NCBI RefSeq assembly: GCF_017355835.1
Contig: NZ_JAFEWF010000001.1
Coordinates: 1,749,511-1,813,510 of the forward strand
DNA: 64,000 bases
Direction of reading: 5' to 3'
Origin: Desertivirga brevis
GTDB lineage: Bacteria > Bacteroidota > Bacteroidia > Sphingobacteriales > Sphingobacteriaceae
Below the pieces are notes generated by a model. That model did not search any database. It was given only the letters and a program-made list of their open reading frames with translations, and was not told the DNA's origin. This document shows positions 54,103-64,000 of the stretch, piece by piece; position 1 is the first letter of the stretch, and every line of letters begins with the position of its first letter. The position numbers and the translations under genes are program-made.

Positions 54103-55269
54103 TTAAACAGATATGAGGTTTTCTAATCGGGTGCCATCACTTAAGACAGCGGGATAAACTTTAAGTTCTTTCCCAAACTCGTTTTTATACCTTGGCCTTA
54201 CTTCTGCTATGACATCGTCCACCCTTCCTGAGGATATAAGATTAATTGTACATCCGCCAAAGCCTCCTCCCATCATACGAGCTCCCATTACATAGGAATT
54301 ACCTACTGCAAAATCGACAAGAAAATCGCACTCTTTACAGCTAACCTCATACAAATGCTTCAATCCGTGATGTGTTTCGAACATTCGACCTCCCAGAGCA
54401 GCGTAGTTGTTTCGCTCAAGGTCCCCACAAGCCGATTTAAGCCTTGTCATCTCTTCCACTACATACAGACATCGGTTATACACCAGTGGGTTAGAAAGCT
54501 TAAGGTACTTATCCAGCATTTCATCTGTAACATCTGCTAAATCTTTAACAGCAGGCTCGTTCTGCTTTATAATATCAATACCCCGCTGACATTCGCTCCT
54601 TCTGTCATTATATGCAGATGAGATCAGATGATGCTTAACCCCCGTATCAAATAAAACGATACTGACTTCAGAGCTATTGAAAGGAATATATTCAAACTCG
54701 TTGGTTTTACAGTTTAACTTAATCAAATGATCCTTTTTACCGTGAAGGCTCGCAAATTGATCCATCAAACCACATTTTACACCAACGAAGTCGTGCTCAG
54801 CAGCTTGAGCAAGCTTTGCTAGTTCAATTTTAGACAGACCCAGGTCGAAAACCTCATTCAGGGCGAAAGCAGTTGCGCAGGTGACTGCGGCAGAGGAGGA
54901 CATTCCTGCGGCCAGTGGTATATCGCCTCCAAGTACAATATTTACCCCACACAGCAGTACCCCTCTTTTTTTCAACTCATTAAGAACCCCCAGAATATAA
55001 TTGGGCCAGAGTTTCCAGGCTGATGTTAATCCATCAAGGGAGGTAACGTAATGGTCCCCGTAATCGGCTGCAAAAATATTTACATCCATATCAGGCCTCA
55101 GACCTATAGCCAGAAACACATTCTTTTCGATCGCCCCTGGTAGTACGTACCCCATATTGTAATCGGTATGTTCCCCAATCAGGTTTATCCGTCCCGGGGA
55201 CCGAACAACCAAGGGTTCATCTTTATGGAGTTCTCTAAATTTTTCTACAACTTTTTTTAATTTACTCAT
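54103..55269 (-). CDS. galK: Galactokinase (GHMP kinase)
   Basis: 388 residues. Galactokinase signature PGRINLIGEHTDYNMG (residues 25-40), GHMP ATP motif LAAGMSSSAA (~118-127), and MGGGFGGC near the end. Phosphorylates galactose at C1 (Leloir pathway). It lies next to GH43 and SusCD, which suggests galactose is released from the polysaccharide handled here. An L-arabinose kinase cannot be excluded, but the signature favours galactose. Confidence 0.9.
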   Translation of the reverse strand: MSKLKKVVEKFRELHKDEPLVVRSPGRINLIGEHTDYNMGYVLPGAIEKNVFLAIGLRPDMDVNIFAADYGDHYVTSLDGLTSAWKLWPNYILGVLNELKKRGVLLCGVNIVLGGDIPLAAGMSSSAAVTCATAFALNEVFDLGLSKIELAKLAQAAEHDFVGVKCGLMDQFASLHGKKDHLIKLNCKTNEFEYIPFNSSEVSIVLFDTGVKHHLISSAYNDRRSECQRGIDIIKQNEPAVKDLADVTDEMLDKYLKLSNPLVYNRCLYVVEEMTRLKSACGDLERNNYAALGGRMFETHHGLKHLYEVSCKECDFLVDFAVGNSYVMGARMMGGGFGGCTINLISSGRVDDVIAEVRPRYKNEFGKELKVYPAVLSDGTRLENLISV

Positions 55270-55371
55270 TTCAACTTCATTGAATTGACCTTTACATTCT
55301 ACTACAGCCAGCGGATATCACTCCTATTTCAGGTAAAAACTTGAATGGTACAAACCTTATCAGCTTTTCTT

Positions 55372-56367
55372 TTACGGCGTATAAGGAGCCCCTAAAACCA
55401 GTTTATCCCCCTTTAAGGTCACTTCAAACAGTTTGGGAATTCGAACAAAATGGCCATTCACATTCTTATGGCTGTGCAAAGACATTAATTGTTTGCCTGA
55501 AAATGTTTTAAATAACATCCCGTGTCCATAGTTAAGAGGGGTTATTGGTTCTTTCTCCTGAAGCCACGGACCATCCAAAGTCCCACTTTGAGAATAAGCA
55601 ACACCTTGTGTGTAAAATTCGTCAATCCAACTAGTCCAAAGCATTCCTAATCGTCCAGTTGATGTCCTGAACAGGAATGGTCCGTCTGTTACTTTGCTTT
55701 TGCGATCCTTTCCGTCCTCCAGTTCATGGCTCCATGGCGACTCACTTGCACGAAATAATAGTTTGGCTTCTCCGACAGATCCGCTTAAATCCCGCTTCAA
55801 TTCAATTTTCTCGATTGTACCGTCATAGTTCTGCAGCCACTCGTAGCAGTAGACCATGTAAGGCTTTTTATCTTTATCAATCCAGAAAGTTCCATCAAGA
55901 GTGGGTTTACCGGCAGGTAGATAGGTTGAGTCTTTCATTGGGACATAGGGTCCATCAGCTTTATCGCTTACAAGTACATGGCTCGCTCTACGCTCAATTG
56001 GAATTCCTCTAACCGTATCGATAAAGACCTTTTTGTTTGTAAAAGTCGCGAAGTAGTAGTATTTCCCTTTGTACTGCCAGATTTCCGCAGCCCAGATTTC
56101 CGGTTTAGGCCCCATCCAGCTATTTGAATCAGTCCGGGTTATTTGAAAGGGTCCTTCCCACAGCTTCAGATCTGAGCTCTTCCAGAGCCTCCCCCCCGTT
56201 CCCGTCATATAATACATTTTTGTCTTTGCGTCGGCAAGTATAAAAGGGTCGCTTAATCGGATAGAATCAAGTGGGATATTCTTTCTCACTATTCTTCCTT
56301 GAGCAAAAGCCGTCTGAGTCGAAAAAGCAATCGTACACAGCAATAGGGCAATCCAGGTTTTATGCAT
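55372..56367 (-). CDS. GH43-family glycosidase
   Basis: 331 residues, exported (signal to FAQG). Catalytic base D40 (RLSDPF), pKa-modulating D158 (TLDGTFW). The acid position reads VT-D228-GPFL, where most GH43 enzymes have Glu (EGP). The Asp may be a trait of this subfamily or a loss of function. 102 bp upstream of galK on the same strand, likely one operon. Confidence 0.82.
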   Translation of the reverse strand: MHKTWIALLLCTIAFSTQTAFAQGRIVRKNIPLDSIRLSDPFILADAKTKMYYMTGTGGRLWKSSDLKLWEGPFQITRTDSNSWMGPKPEIWAAEIWQYKGKYYYFATFTNKKVFIDTVRGIPIERRASHVLVSDKADGPYVPMKDSTYLPAGKPTLDGTFWIDKDKKPYMVYCYEWLQNYDGTIEKIELKRDLSGSVGEAKLLFRASESPWSHELEDGKDRKSKVTDGPFLFRTSTGRLGMLWTSWIDEFYTQGVAYSQSGTLDGPWLQEKEPITPLNYGHGMLFKTFSGKQLMSLHSHKNVNGHFVRIPKLFEVTLKGDKLVLGAPYTP

Positions 56368-56841
56368 GTTATTATCGTTTATAATTTTTGGTTTGAAATA
56401 ATTTCGAAGGATTTTTTTATGCCAGGCTTATACTAATTCCTGTTTGAACTCATCTCCTAACTCTGATAATTAATTAAAAGTTATTCCTGATATGAAATTG
56501 ATCAAAATTATTTAAATCTGTAAATTCACATGGGGGTGAAATTGTCATAAATAAGGGGGGAACATATATAAAATCAGTTAAACTGATTCCCCAAATGCGT
56601 TATATCCGCGAAAGATGCTTTCTTTGGCTGAATATGTAAAACTGCAGCAGATTTGCTTCTTGTCAGTATTAAAGGTTGTAATGGTAAAATAAACTTCCGA
56701 CTATACCTGCGGTCAAAAAAGCGTGAATTTTACACTTAATTTTTAAACTTAATACATTTAACGATATTTGCGGCTTCAAACAACCTCATAGACAAATAAC
56801 TCCAACCAGTTATCCCGGTACTTAGAAAGGTATTCCTATTC
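56368..56841. other. Divergent promoter region of GH43/galK and HTCS
   Basis: 474 bp between divergent starts. No classic TAnnTTTG box with a TTG at 20 bp on either strand; GATATTTG at 56764-56771 is the nearest. The binding site of the AraC-type output domain of the sensor at 56842 could lie here. No ORF. Confidence 0.4.
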
Positions 56842-59800
56842 ATGAAGAAAATTAAAGTTCTGCTTAACTTACTGATTGTGTCCCAGGTATTGCTACTGAA
56901 TGTTTACGGGCAACCGCTGAACATAAAATTCAAGCACCTTACTGCCGACAGGGGGCTATCGAGCAACAGGATAACTTGTATATTCCGGGACACAAAGGAT
57001 TTTTTATGGGTTGGTACCGAAATGGGGCTGAACAAGTTTGATGGATATCAGGTTACGCCGTATTTGAAGGATGAAACCAAAAATAGTAGTCTGAGTGATA
57101 ACAGCGTGCGTTCCATTGTCGAGGATTCCCAGCATAACTTATGGGTCGGAACTAAAAATGGTCTTAACTTTTATAATAGGGCCAGCAACTCTTTTACCAG
57201 GTATCAAAACAAAGCCAGCGATCCTAATAGCATCAGCAGTAATTCTATAATCTCGATGCACCTGGACAGAAAAGGGAATTTATGGATACTGGCAGGGGGC
57301 AATTGTTTAAACCTTTGGAATCCTCAAAAGAAACGCTTCACCCGTTACTTCTTCAGTCCCCCTGTTGAAAGGTCATTCTTTGCGGCTTCATCTATCGGGG
57401 AGGATTCAAGAGGTAATATCTGGGTTAGCTGCTATGGAGACGATTTATATTGCTTAAAACCAGGGACAAAAAAATTTCAGAGCTATAAACTGGGACTTGA
57501 ATCCGAAGAAAAAACGCTCAATAACATTTATGTTGATAAAAAGGATAAAGTTTGGGTAGGAACACGGGGAGCTGGTTTACATCTTTTCAACCCCATTTCG
57601 AAAACTACAGAACACTTTCCAGTAAATAAAAAAGGAACCGGCACCAATAAAAGCCTTATTCACTGGATAATCGGCGACGACGATAAACACTTACTGATAG
57701 CAGTAGATCAGGGAGGCCTGAATCGACTTAATGTGGAGACAAGGAAATTTACTTACCTTGAAGAAAATGCCTTAGATCCTGAGGGGCTGAATACCAATGG
57801 AGTTTGGACACTATTTAAAGACAAAGAAGGAATATTATGGGTTGGTACTGCAAACGGCGGAGTCAATTACTATAATCCCAAGGAATACAGGTTCGGCCTT
57901 TACCGGGTAGGCACCACCAATGAATATCCCAGTTCTAATACTATCGATGGTTTTCTGGAAGATTCTAAAGGTAAGATCTGGATTACTACCGATAACGGGT
58001 TAAACTCCTTTAATCCAAATTCAGGGACTTTTTCCTATTATAAGCACGATCCGGCGAACCCGCGAAGCATCAGTGTAAACTCGTTGCGCAATGCAGAGGA
58101 AGACCTTGATGGAAATATCTGGGTTGGAACCTGGGACGGGGGATTAAACCGCTTTAATCCCACAACCGCTACGTTTGATCGATTCTACCCAAATACCGGT
58201 AGTAAACCTTTTAATGTATCAGGCCGGCATATCTGGTATATCAAAAGAGATCATAAAGGTCTGCTTTGGTTATCAACCCTATACGTAGGGATAGATGTAC
58301 TCGATCCCAAAAAAGGAATTCTTAAACGGTTTAAAAAGGATCTTAAAAATCCCTACGGCTTAGGCTCTGACATTGTGCAGTTGATTGCTGAAGACAGACA
58401 GAAAAACATTTGGGCCTGTACCTCTGAAGGGCTTTACCGCTACGACAATAGAGTAGATGGATTCATCGGATATAAGCACTTCCCGGACAACGACATTCGG
58501 GCTTTCATTCAGGACAGGAAGGGTACTTATTGGGTTGGTTCTGCCAATAAAGGACTTTTTGCCTTTAATCACCAGGGCAGGGTAACCAGAACCTTCGATA
58601 CTGGTAACGGTCTGGCAAATAATCAGGTTCATGCTATCGTCGAAGACAATGCGGGAAAACTTTGGATATCTACAAATTCAGGATTAAGCCGTCTTGATCC
58701 TTCCGACGGAACAATTCGTAATTTTTATGTAGGTGATGGACTGCAGGGGAATCAGTTCTTCGGGCAAAGCTTCCTGAAGACCAGGAATGGTGAAATTTAT
58801 TTTGGTGGGTACAATGGATTCAACTTTTTCAAACCGGAAAACCTGAAGAACAACAATTACAACAGCCCTGTTTACATTACAGACCTACAGATCTTTAATA
58901 AATCGGTGAATCCGGAAACTCCGGACTCCCCTCTCGAACAGCAAATAACAGAGACAGAACAAATAACACTTACGGCAAAGCAGTCCATGTTTTCATTAAG
59001 CTTCGCTGCAACCAATTATACCTTTTCTGCCAACACCCAGTATGCATACAAATTAGAAGGCTTTGATAAGGAATGGAACTATGTTGGCAATAAGCGGAGT
59101 GCCACCTTTACGAACCTGGATGCGGGCGATTATCGCTTTCTGGTCAAAGCATCCAACAATGATGGCATCTGGAATAATAAATATGCTGCTCTTCGAATAA
59201 CAGTGCTCCCGCCCTGGTACCAAACATGGTATGCCTATCTGTTCTATATCTGCTTCTGTGTTGCACTTATATACCTGTATTTACGATATCGGATACGCGA
59301 AGCAAAGTTAGACTTCGAAATTAAAACCGCTCATTTTGAAGCTGAAAAAGAGAAGGAATTACACCGTAAAAAAGTTGACTTTTTCACCAGTATCTCACAT
59401 GAATTCAGGTCTCCGCTTACACTGATCATAAATCCTCTGAAGGAGATGTTATATGACGAGAGTAAAGAGCTAAACGCTGGTAAATTAACCGTGGTATACC
59501 GCAATGCTCGGCGGCTACTTAGCCTGGTCGACCAGTTACTTCTATTCAGGAAATCCGAAAATGAAATGGAGCAGCTGAAAGTTTCGTGCTTAAACATTTC
59601 CAGAGTATGTGAGGAAGTACATCTCTGCTTTACGAATCAGGCCCGTTTACAGAATATCCAGCTTGAATTCCATTCGGACCAGGAAGAAATAGAGCTGTTT
59701 GCAGATCGCGAGAAGATTGAAATTATTCTTTTTAATCTAATATCTAATGCCTTAAAATTCACTCCACCAAAAGGTAAAGTAGTTTTAAGCGTTTCAGAAA

Positions 59801-60978
59801 GTGAAAATCAGGTTGAAATTAAGGTAGCAGACACGGGTTCCGGTATTCCGGAATATGTTGGTGATAAACTTTTTGAACAGTTTTATCAGGTTAACAATCA
59901 AAACGCTATATCCAAGCGCGGATTTGGAATTGGTTTATATCTTGTAAAAAGCTTTATCGAGGCCCATAAGGGGAGCGTAAGCTACTCGAGTGAGGAAAAT
60001 AAGGGAACTGAATTCAAACTTGCCTTCCCAAAAGGAAAAGAACATTTTCACGGGGGAACTATCATTGAAGAAGAGCCCCAGGAGTCCGTTGTGCTGGATG
60101 AACTTATTGAAGACAGACAGAACGAGCTGGATGGAAAGGACGAAGATTTCGGCCAAAATGAGAAGAACACCGAACTCTATTCAGAAATTAAAACCATCCT
60201 GATTATTGATGACAATAGTCAAATCAGAAAATATATCAAGCAATTATTTGATGGTGAATTTGAAGTACTGGAAGCTGACAATGGTGCAACCGGGCTGGAA
60301 ATGATCAGAGAGGTAATGCCTGACATCGTAATAAGTGATGTTATGATGCAGGGACTAAGTGGTATTGAGCTTTGCAGCCGGGTAAAAGAAGATCCTGCAA
60401 TGAGTCATATCCCGATTGTTCTGCTTACGGCAAGTTCTTCTGCCGAGGTAAAGCTAAAAGGAATAGAGTGCGGTGCGGAGGATTTTATCAGCAAGCCTTT
60501 TGAAAAGGAGATCCTTATCGCAAGGATTGGTGGAATTCTAAAAAGCCGTAACAACCTGCAGAACTACTTTTATAATAAGATCACACTCCGGCCGGACAAT
60601 TCCAAAATATCGGGCGAATACAAGGATTTTTTAGAGAAGTGTATCCAGATCGTTGAGGCCCATATTGCTGATGAAGATTTTCGTGTGACTACACTTTCTG
60701 AAAAGATCGGGATGAGCAGGACAAACCTTTATCTGCGGATCCGGTCTATCTCCGGTCAGTCGGGTATCAGTTTCATTCGGTCTATCAGATTAAGGAAGGC
60801 TGCTGAAATTTTTGTTACTACTGAATATAATATTTCAGAAGTTGCTTACATGGTGGGAATGAAAGACGTTAAGTATTTCAGGGAACAATTCAATAAGTTG
60901 TTTGGTATGAACCCTTCGGAATATATAAAAAGGTACCGGAAGCAGTTTAATCAGAACCATACCATCAAGAAAAAATAA
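56842..60978 (+). CDS. Hybrid two-component sensor-regulator (HTCS)
   Basis: 1378 residues. Signal/first membrane segment, then two seven-blade reg_prop propellers made of LWVGTxxGLxxF units (to ~700), Y_Y_Y domain (~690-790, [14 protein letters not shown]), membrane segment (~792-815), HisKA with H853 (SISHEFRSPLTLI), HATPase (ADTGSGIPEYVGDKLFEQFYQV), receiver with D1166 (IVISDVMMQGLSG) and an AraC HTH pair (~1265-1378). The HTCS type senses oligosaccharides in the periplasm and activates a nearby PUL. Divergent from GH43/galK and close to SusCD. Confidence 0.92.
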   Translation: MKKIKVLLNLLIVSQVLLLNVYGQPLNIKFKHLTADRGLSSNRITCIFRDTKDFLWVGTEMGLNKFDGYQVTPYLKDETKNSSLSDNSVRSIVEDSQHNLWVGTKNGLNFYNRASNSFTRYQNKASDPNSISSNSIISMHLDRKGNLWILAGGNCLNLWNPQKKRFTRYFFSPPVERSFFAASSIGEDSRGNIWVSCYGDDLYCLKPGTKKFQSYKLGLESEEKTLNNIYVDKKDKVWVGTRGAGLHLFNPISKTTEHFPVNKKGTGTNKSLIHWIIGDDDKHLLIAVDQGGLNRLNVETRKFTYLEENALDPEGLNTNGVWTLFKDKEGILWVGTANGGVNYYNPKEYRFGLYRVGTTNEYPSSNTIDGFLEDSKGKIWITTDNGLNSFNPNSGTFSYYKHDPANPRSISVNSLRNAEEDLDGNIWVGTWDGGLNRFNPTTATFDRFYPNTGSKPFNVSGRHIWYIKRDHKGLLWLSTLYVGIDVLDPKKGILKRFKKDLKNPYGLGSDIVQLIAEDRQKNIWACTSEGLYRYDNRVDGFIGYKHFPDNDIRAFIQDRKGTYWVGSANKGLFAFNHQGRVTRTFDTGNGLANNQVHAIVEDNAGKLWISTNSGLSRLDPSDGTIRNFYVGDGLQGNQFFGQSFLKTRNGEIYFGGYNGFNFFKPENLKNNNYNSPVYITDLQIFNKSVNPETPDSPLEQQITETEQITLTAKQSMFSLSFAATNYTFSANTQYAYKLEGFDKEWNYVGNKRSATFTNLDAGDYRFLVKASNNDGIWNNKYAALRITVLPPWYQTWYAYLFYICFCVALIYLYLRYRIREAKLDFEIKTAHFEAEKEKELHRKKVDFFTSISHEFRSPLTLIINPLKEMLYDESKELNAGKLTVVYRNARRLLSLVDQLLLFRKSENEMEQLKVSCLNISRVCEEVHLCFTNQARLQNIQLEFHSDQEEIELFADREKIEIILFNLISNALKFTPPKGKVVLSVSESENQVEIKVADTGSGIPEYVGDKLFEQFYQVNNQNAISKRGFGIGLYLVKSFIEAHKGSVSYSSEENKGTEFKLAFPKGKEHFHGGTIIEEEPQESVVLDELIEDRQNELDGKDEDFGQNEKNTELYSEIKTILIIDDNSQIRKYIKQLFDGEFEVLEADNGATGLEMIREVMPDIVISDVMMQGLSGIELCSRVKEDPAMSHIPIVLLTASSSAEVKLKGIECGAEDFISKPFEKEILIARIGGILKSRNNLQNYFYNKITLRPDNSKISGEYKDFLEKCIQIVEAHIADEDFRVTTLSEKIGMSRTNLYLRIRSISGQSGISFIRSIRLRKAAEIFVTTEYNISEVAYMVGMKDVKYFREQFNKLFGMNPSEYIKRYRKQFNQNHTIKKK

Positions 60979-61176
60979 TCGAAAAGGACAAAGCCACGGG
61001 TAATATTCATAAAATACTGGGAACGTTTGATAGGTACTTTCAATTTTTGAGAACCATTGATTTTCACCTGACCACCAGCCCTTCTTAAGCGAGCTTACAA
61101 TCGTCATTATTCAGCTGAACGCATCTGTAACTTAAAATATTTCTATTCGTAAGAACTGAACTGTATTTGGTTATAG

Positions 61177-64000
61177 ATGAGAGAACTTTCAAGCATTGTT
61201 AAGCTATTACTGATCCTTTATAGTTTATTTTCCACCTCCTTTGGCCAGAACATAAATAAAAGATTCAAGCACCTTACCGCTGATGACGGACTGTCAAGTA
61301 ATCGCATCACCTGTATATTTCGTGACAGCCGTGACTTCCTCTGGATAGGCACGGAGATGGGGCTAAACAAGTATGACAGCTACCTGGTCACACAATACTT
61401 ACAGAATGAGGACAAAAAAGGTTCTATCAGCGATAATAACATTCAATCAATTTTAGAGGATAAGCAAAAAAATATTTGGGTTGGGACCAAAAACGGTCTT
61501 AATCTTTATAGCAAGACCGATAATTCCTTCACCAGCTATAAACATGACCCAAAGGATGCAAGTAGCATTAGCAGTAATTGTATTATCTCCTCCTATCTTG
61601 ATAAAAAAGGCAACTTATGGGTCCTGGCAGGTGGGAACTGCCTGAATTTATGGGTACCTACAAAGAAAAACTTCATCCGTTATCCATTCAAACCCTCACT
61701 TAACGTATCCTATTTTTCCGGTCCATCCATATCAGAAGATCCTAAAGGAAACATCTGGACTACCTGCTATGGTGACAGTATATTTTGCCTGGATATCAAG
61801 ACCAAAAAGTTCCACTCGTATAATCTGGATTTCGATATCTCAGAGAAAACGCATAACAATCTTTACATAGACAAAAATGGCAAGGTCTGGATAGGGACCA
61901 GGGGTGCGGGTCTGCACTTATTCGATCCTATTAGCAAAAAGACAAGGCATTACCCTATCAAAGCTGACGGCACAGGTACGAACAAAGGACTAATACACTG
62001 GATCATTCCTGAGGATGACAAGCACCTGCTTCTCGCCGTTGACCTTGGAGGTGTTAACAGGCTGAATATAGAAACAAATCGTTTTGAATATATTGAGAAC
62101 AGGGAATTTGATAGCGAAGGACTAAACACCAACGGAATATGGTCTTTATATAAAGACAGGGAAGGAATTTTATGGGTAGGTAGTGCAAACGGTGGCGTAA
62201 ATTACAGTAATCCCAAAGAGTACAAATTTGATCTATACCGGGCAGGTTATTCAAACGCCCATACGAGCTCAAACATTATTGGAGGGTTTCTTGAAGATTC
62301 CCGGGGCGATACCTGGGTGGCCACTGAAAACGGACTAAACAGGTTCAATACCTTTAAAAACAAATTCACGTATTTCAAAAACGATCCCTCGGATCCAGAA
62401 AGCATTAGTGGAAATGTAATAAGATGCATCGAGGAGGACCTTGACGGGAGCTTGTGGGTAGGAACCTGGGATGCGGGATTGAACTGCTACAATAGAAGGA
62501 CTAACGAGTTTGAACGGTTTTATCCGGGAAAGAATGATCCTTACAGCATTTCCGGAAGAAATGTCTGGAATATCAAAAGGGATCACCGGGGATTATTATG
62601 GCTAGCGATAACCTATGTAGGAATTGACGTACTAGACCCGAAAAAAGGAGTAGTTAAACGATTTAAAAAAGATTCAGAGAGCCCGTACGGACTAGGCTCG
62701 GATATTATTTATCTTTTGGTGGAAGACAGTCAAAAGAACATGTGGGCATGTACCGCTGGAGGCTTGTTCCGCTATGATCCGGAAAAAAATGGTTTCAGAG
62801 CTTACAGGACTTTTCCTGACAATGATATCCGTGCATTCTTACAGGATAGTAAAGGCAACTACTGGGCAGGTTCAGCGAACAAAGGTATTTTTCTTTTCGA
62901 TACGAAAGGTACTGTTATTAGAAAGTTCGATACAGGCAATGGACTAGCCAACAATCAGATACACGGATTACTGGAAGATAAATCAGGAAAGCTATGGGTA
63001 TCTACCAATCTGGGAATTAGCTGTATCGATCCGGGCAATGGAAATATCCGCAATTACTCAAGGGGTGACGGATTGCAGGGAAATCAGTTCTTTATGCAAA
63101 GCTTCTATCAAAACAGAAGTGGTAGCATTTTTTTCGGAGGCTTTAATGGTTTCAATATGTTCAAGCCTGAAAATCTCAAAAACAACGATTTTAATCCCCC
63201 TGTATATTTAACCGATCTGAAAATCTTTAACAAATCTGTCATTCCCGGGATAAAGGATTCGCCTCTTAAACAGCAGATAAGTGAGGTAAAAGAGATATTT
63301 TTATCCTGGAAGCAGAACATGATTTCCTTTAGTTTTGCAGCAATCAACTATACATTTTCTGCTAAAACACAGTACGCTTATAAACTGGAAGGGTTCGATA
63401 AGGAATGGCATTTGGTAGGCGACCAGCGTATTGCTAATTTCACGAACCTCTCCCCCGGTAAATATGTATTTCGCGTAAAAGCGGCAAATAATGATGGCTT
63501 GTGGAATGAAGATGGAACTTCTGTTAAGATAATAATCCTGCCCCCATTTTGGCTAACGTGGTGGTTTAGAACTCTCGCTGTTCTTTTTGTATTTGCCTCC
63601 TTTGCTACATTCTATAAAATTCGAATGCGCATGATCATAGCGCAGAAGAAAGAGCTTGAGCAAAAAGTAAACGAACGAACACAGGAAGTAACAAAACAAG
63701 CAGAAGAATTAAGGGTGCAGGCAGATAATCTTCAGGATATGAATGAAGAACTGCAGTCACATGCAGAAGAACTGGAAAGCCAGTCCGAGGAGTTGCATGC
63801 GCAGGCTGACAATCTTTTTGAGTTGAACCGGGAATTGGAAAAGCAAAAAGAGGAAGCTGACATTGCAAAGACAGAAGCAGAAAAAGCAAATCAGGCAAAA
63901 AGCGTGTTTCTGGCCACGATGAGTCACGAAATAAGGACACCGATGAACGGAGTAATCGGGATGGCCTCCCTGCTTGCCCAAACTCCTTTGGACAATGAAC
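61177..64000 (+). CDS. Propeller sensor hybrid histidine kinase, 3' part beyond window
   Basis: 941 codons open to the right edge. ATG 61177 gives [19 protein letters not shown], a signal/membrane segment. Residues ~25-790 (propellers and Y_Y_Y) closely match the neighbour at 56842, for example the [22 protein letters not shown] block. After the membrane segment it differs: a long coiled coil ([17 protein letters not shown]..., ~825-905) and then HisKA of another class, H917 in [12 protein letters not shown]. The HATPase, receiver and output lie outside. It likely signals through phosphotransfer rather than by its own AraC domain, which cannot be verified here. Confidence 0.88.
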   Translation, partial: MRELSSIVKLLLILYSLFSTSFGQNINKRFKHLTADDGLSSNRITCIFRDSRDFLWIGTEMGLNKYDSYLVTQYLQNEDKKGSISDNNIQSILEDKQKNIWVGTKNGLNLYSKTDNSFTSYKHDPKDASSISSNCIISSYLDKKGNLWVLAGGNCLNLWVPTKKNFIRYPFKPSLNVSYFSGPSISEDPKGNIWTTCYGDSIFCLDIKTKKFHSYNLDFDISEKTHNNLYIDKNGKVWIGTRGAGLHLFDPISKKTRHYPIKADGTGTNKGLIHWIIPEDDKHLLLAVDLGGVNRLNIETNRFEYIENREFDSEGLNTNGIWSLYKDREGILWVGSANGGVNYSNPKEYKFDLYRAGYSNAHTSSNIIGGFLEDSRGDTWVATENGLNRFNTFKNKFTYFKNDPSDPESISGNVIRCIEEDLDGSLWVGTWDAGLNCYNRRTNEFERFYPGKNDPYSISGRNVWNIKRDHRGLLWLAITYVGIDVLDPKKGVVKRFKKDSESPYGLGSDIIYLLVEDSQKNMWACTAGGLFRYDPEKNGFRAYRTFPDNDIRAFLQDSKGNYWAGSANKGIFLFDTKGTVIRKFDTGNGLANNQIHGLLEDKSGKLWVSTNLGISCIDPGNGNIRNYSRGDGLQGNQFFMQSFYQNRSGSIFFGGFNGFNMFKPENLKNNDFNPPVYLTDLKIFNKSVIPGIKDSPLKQQISEVKEIFLSWKQNMISFSFAAINYTFSAKTQYAYKLEGFDKEWHLVGDQRIANFTNLSPGKYVFRVKAANNDGLWNEDGTSVKIIILPPFWLTWWFRTLAVLFVFASFATFYKIRMRMIIAQKKELEQKVNERTQEVTKQAEELRVQADNLQDMNEELQSHAEELESQSEELHAQADNLFELNRELEKQKEEADIAKTEAEKANQAKSVFLATMSHEIRTPMNGVIGMASLLAQTPLDNE

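Noticed and set aside
53802..54113. Long open frame on plus strand upstream of galK end
   Set aside because: About 100 codons open but no start codon until late, no ribosome binding site and no recognised family; overlaps the galK hairpin.
56764..56771. GATATTTG as the HTCS -7 box
   Set aside because: The first two bases do not fit TAnnTTTG and there is no TTG 20 bp upstream.
1..64000. tRNA, rRNA or CRISPR
   Set aside because: No tRNA-like T-loop with acceptor pairing, no rRNA core sequence and no spaced identical repeats of 24-40 bp were found.

Overview
The window looks like chromosome of a Bacteroidota bacterium, most likely of the Sphingobacteriaceae (Pedobacter/Arcticibacter-like). Reasons seen in the sequence: a SusC/SusD pair, hybrid two-component sensors with propeller domains, two-pass SPW and WG-repeat proteins, many HxlR regulators, and several promoters of the Bacteroidota type (TTG, 20 bp, TAnnTTTG). 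No rRNA, tRNA or CRISPR array was found.

Layout. 1-4.5 kb: two secreted repeat proteins on the minus strand (a propeller-like ~50-residue repeat protein cut by the left edge, and a WG-repeat protein). 4.7-9.5 kb: a worn accessory patch with an IS1182-type transposase remnant, a truncated unknown gene, a type IV (AbiE-like) toxin-antitoxin pair with an operator-studded promoter, a dead GNAT acetyltransferase, an SPW membrane protein and non-coding debris. 9.5-26.9 kb: a dense 'small-molecule stress' region of short cytosolic enzymes (NmrA-type reductase, two imine-reductase-like dehydrogenases, MBL hydrolase, DUF1348, DsrE, PNPOx-like, DinB, nucleoside deaminase, three SRPBCC proteins, ICL/PEPM-like, carboxymuconolactone decarboxylase), interleaved with regulators: four HxlR, one TetR, one GlxA-type AraC and one SigJ/ECF41-like sigma factor. 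27-61 kb and beyond: a plant-cell-wall polysaccharide utilisation region (GH31, GH35-like/DUF5597, GH10, esterase, GH51, GH5-CBM13, two GH43, SusC, SusD, two surface lipoproteins, galactokinase) ending with two adjacent paralogous propeller sensors, the second cut by the right edge.

How the genes work together. The SusCD block (53.1 to 45.3 kb, minus strand) would bind and import oligosaccharides. GH10, GH51, GH43, the esterase and GH31 fit debranching and cleavage of arabinoxylan or a related hemicellulose, and the GH35-like enzyme and GalK add a galactose branch. The hybrid sensor at 56.8 kb, divergent from GH43/galK, is the obvious regulator.

Most notable points: (1) the AbiE-like pair, whose antitoxin carries an N-terminal PD-(D/E)XK-like motif and whose four GTTCAC half-sites surround a near-perfect promoter; (2) a SigJ/ECF41-like sigma factor with two matching TGTCACC-N16-TGYC sequences before the neighbouring HxlR and carboxymuconolactone decarboxylase genes; (3) two identical-half TetR sites (ATAGACA-N6-TCTGTAT) before tetR and before a 6-gene run whose first gene (MBL) is frameshifted; (4) twin sensors with the same input and different output domains; (5) two homologous hairpin elements flanking the GH5 gene, whose start region is itself tandemly duplicated.
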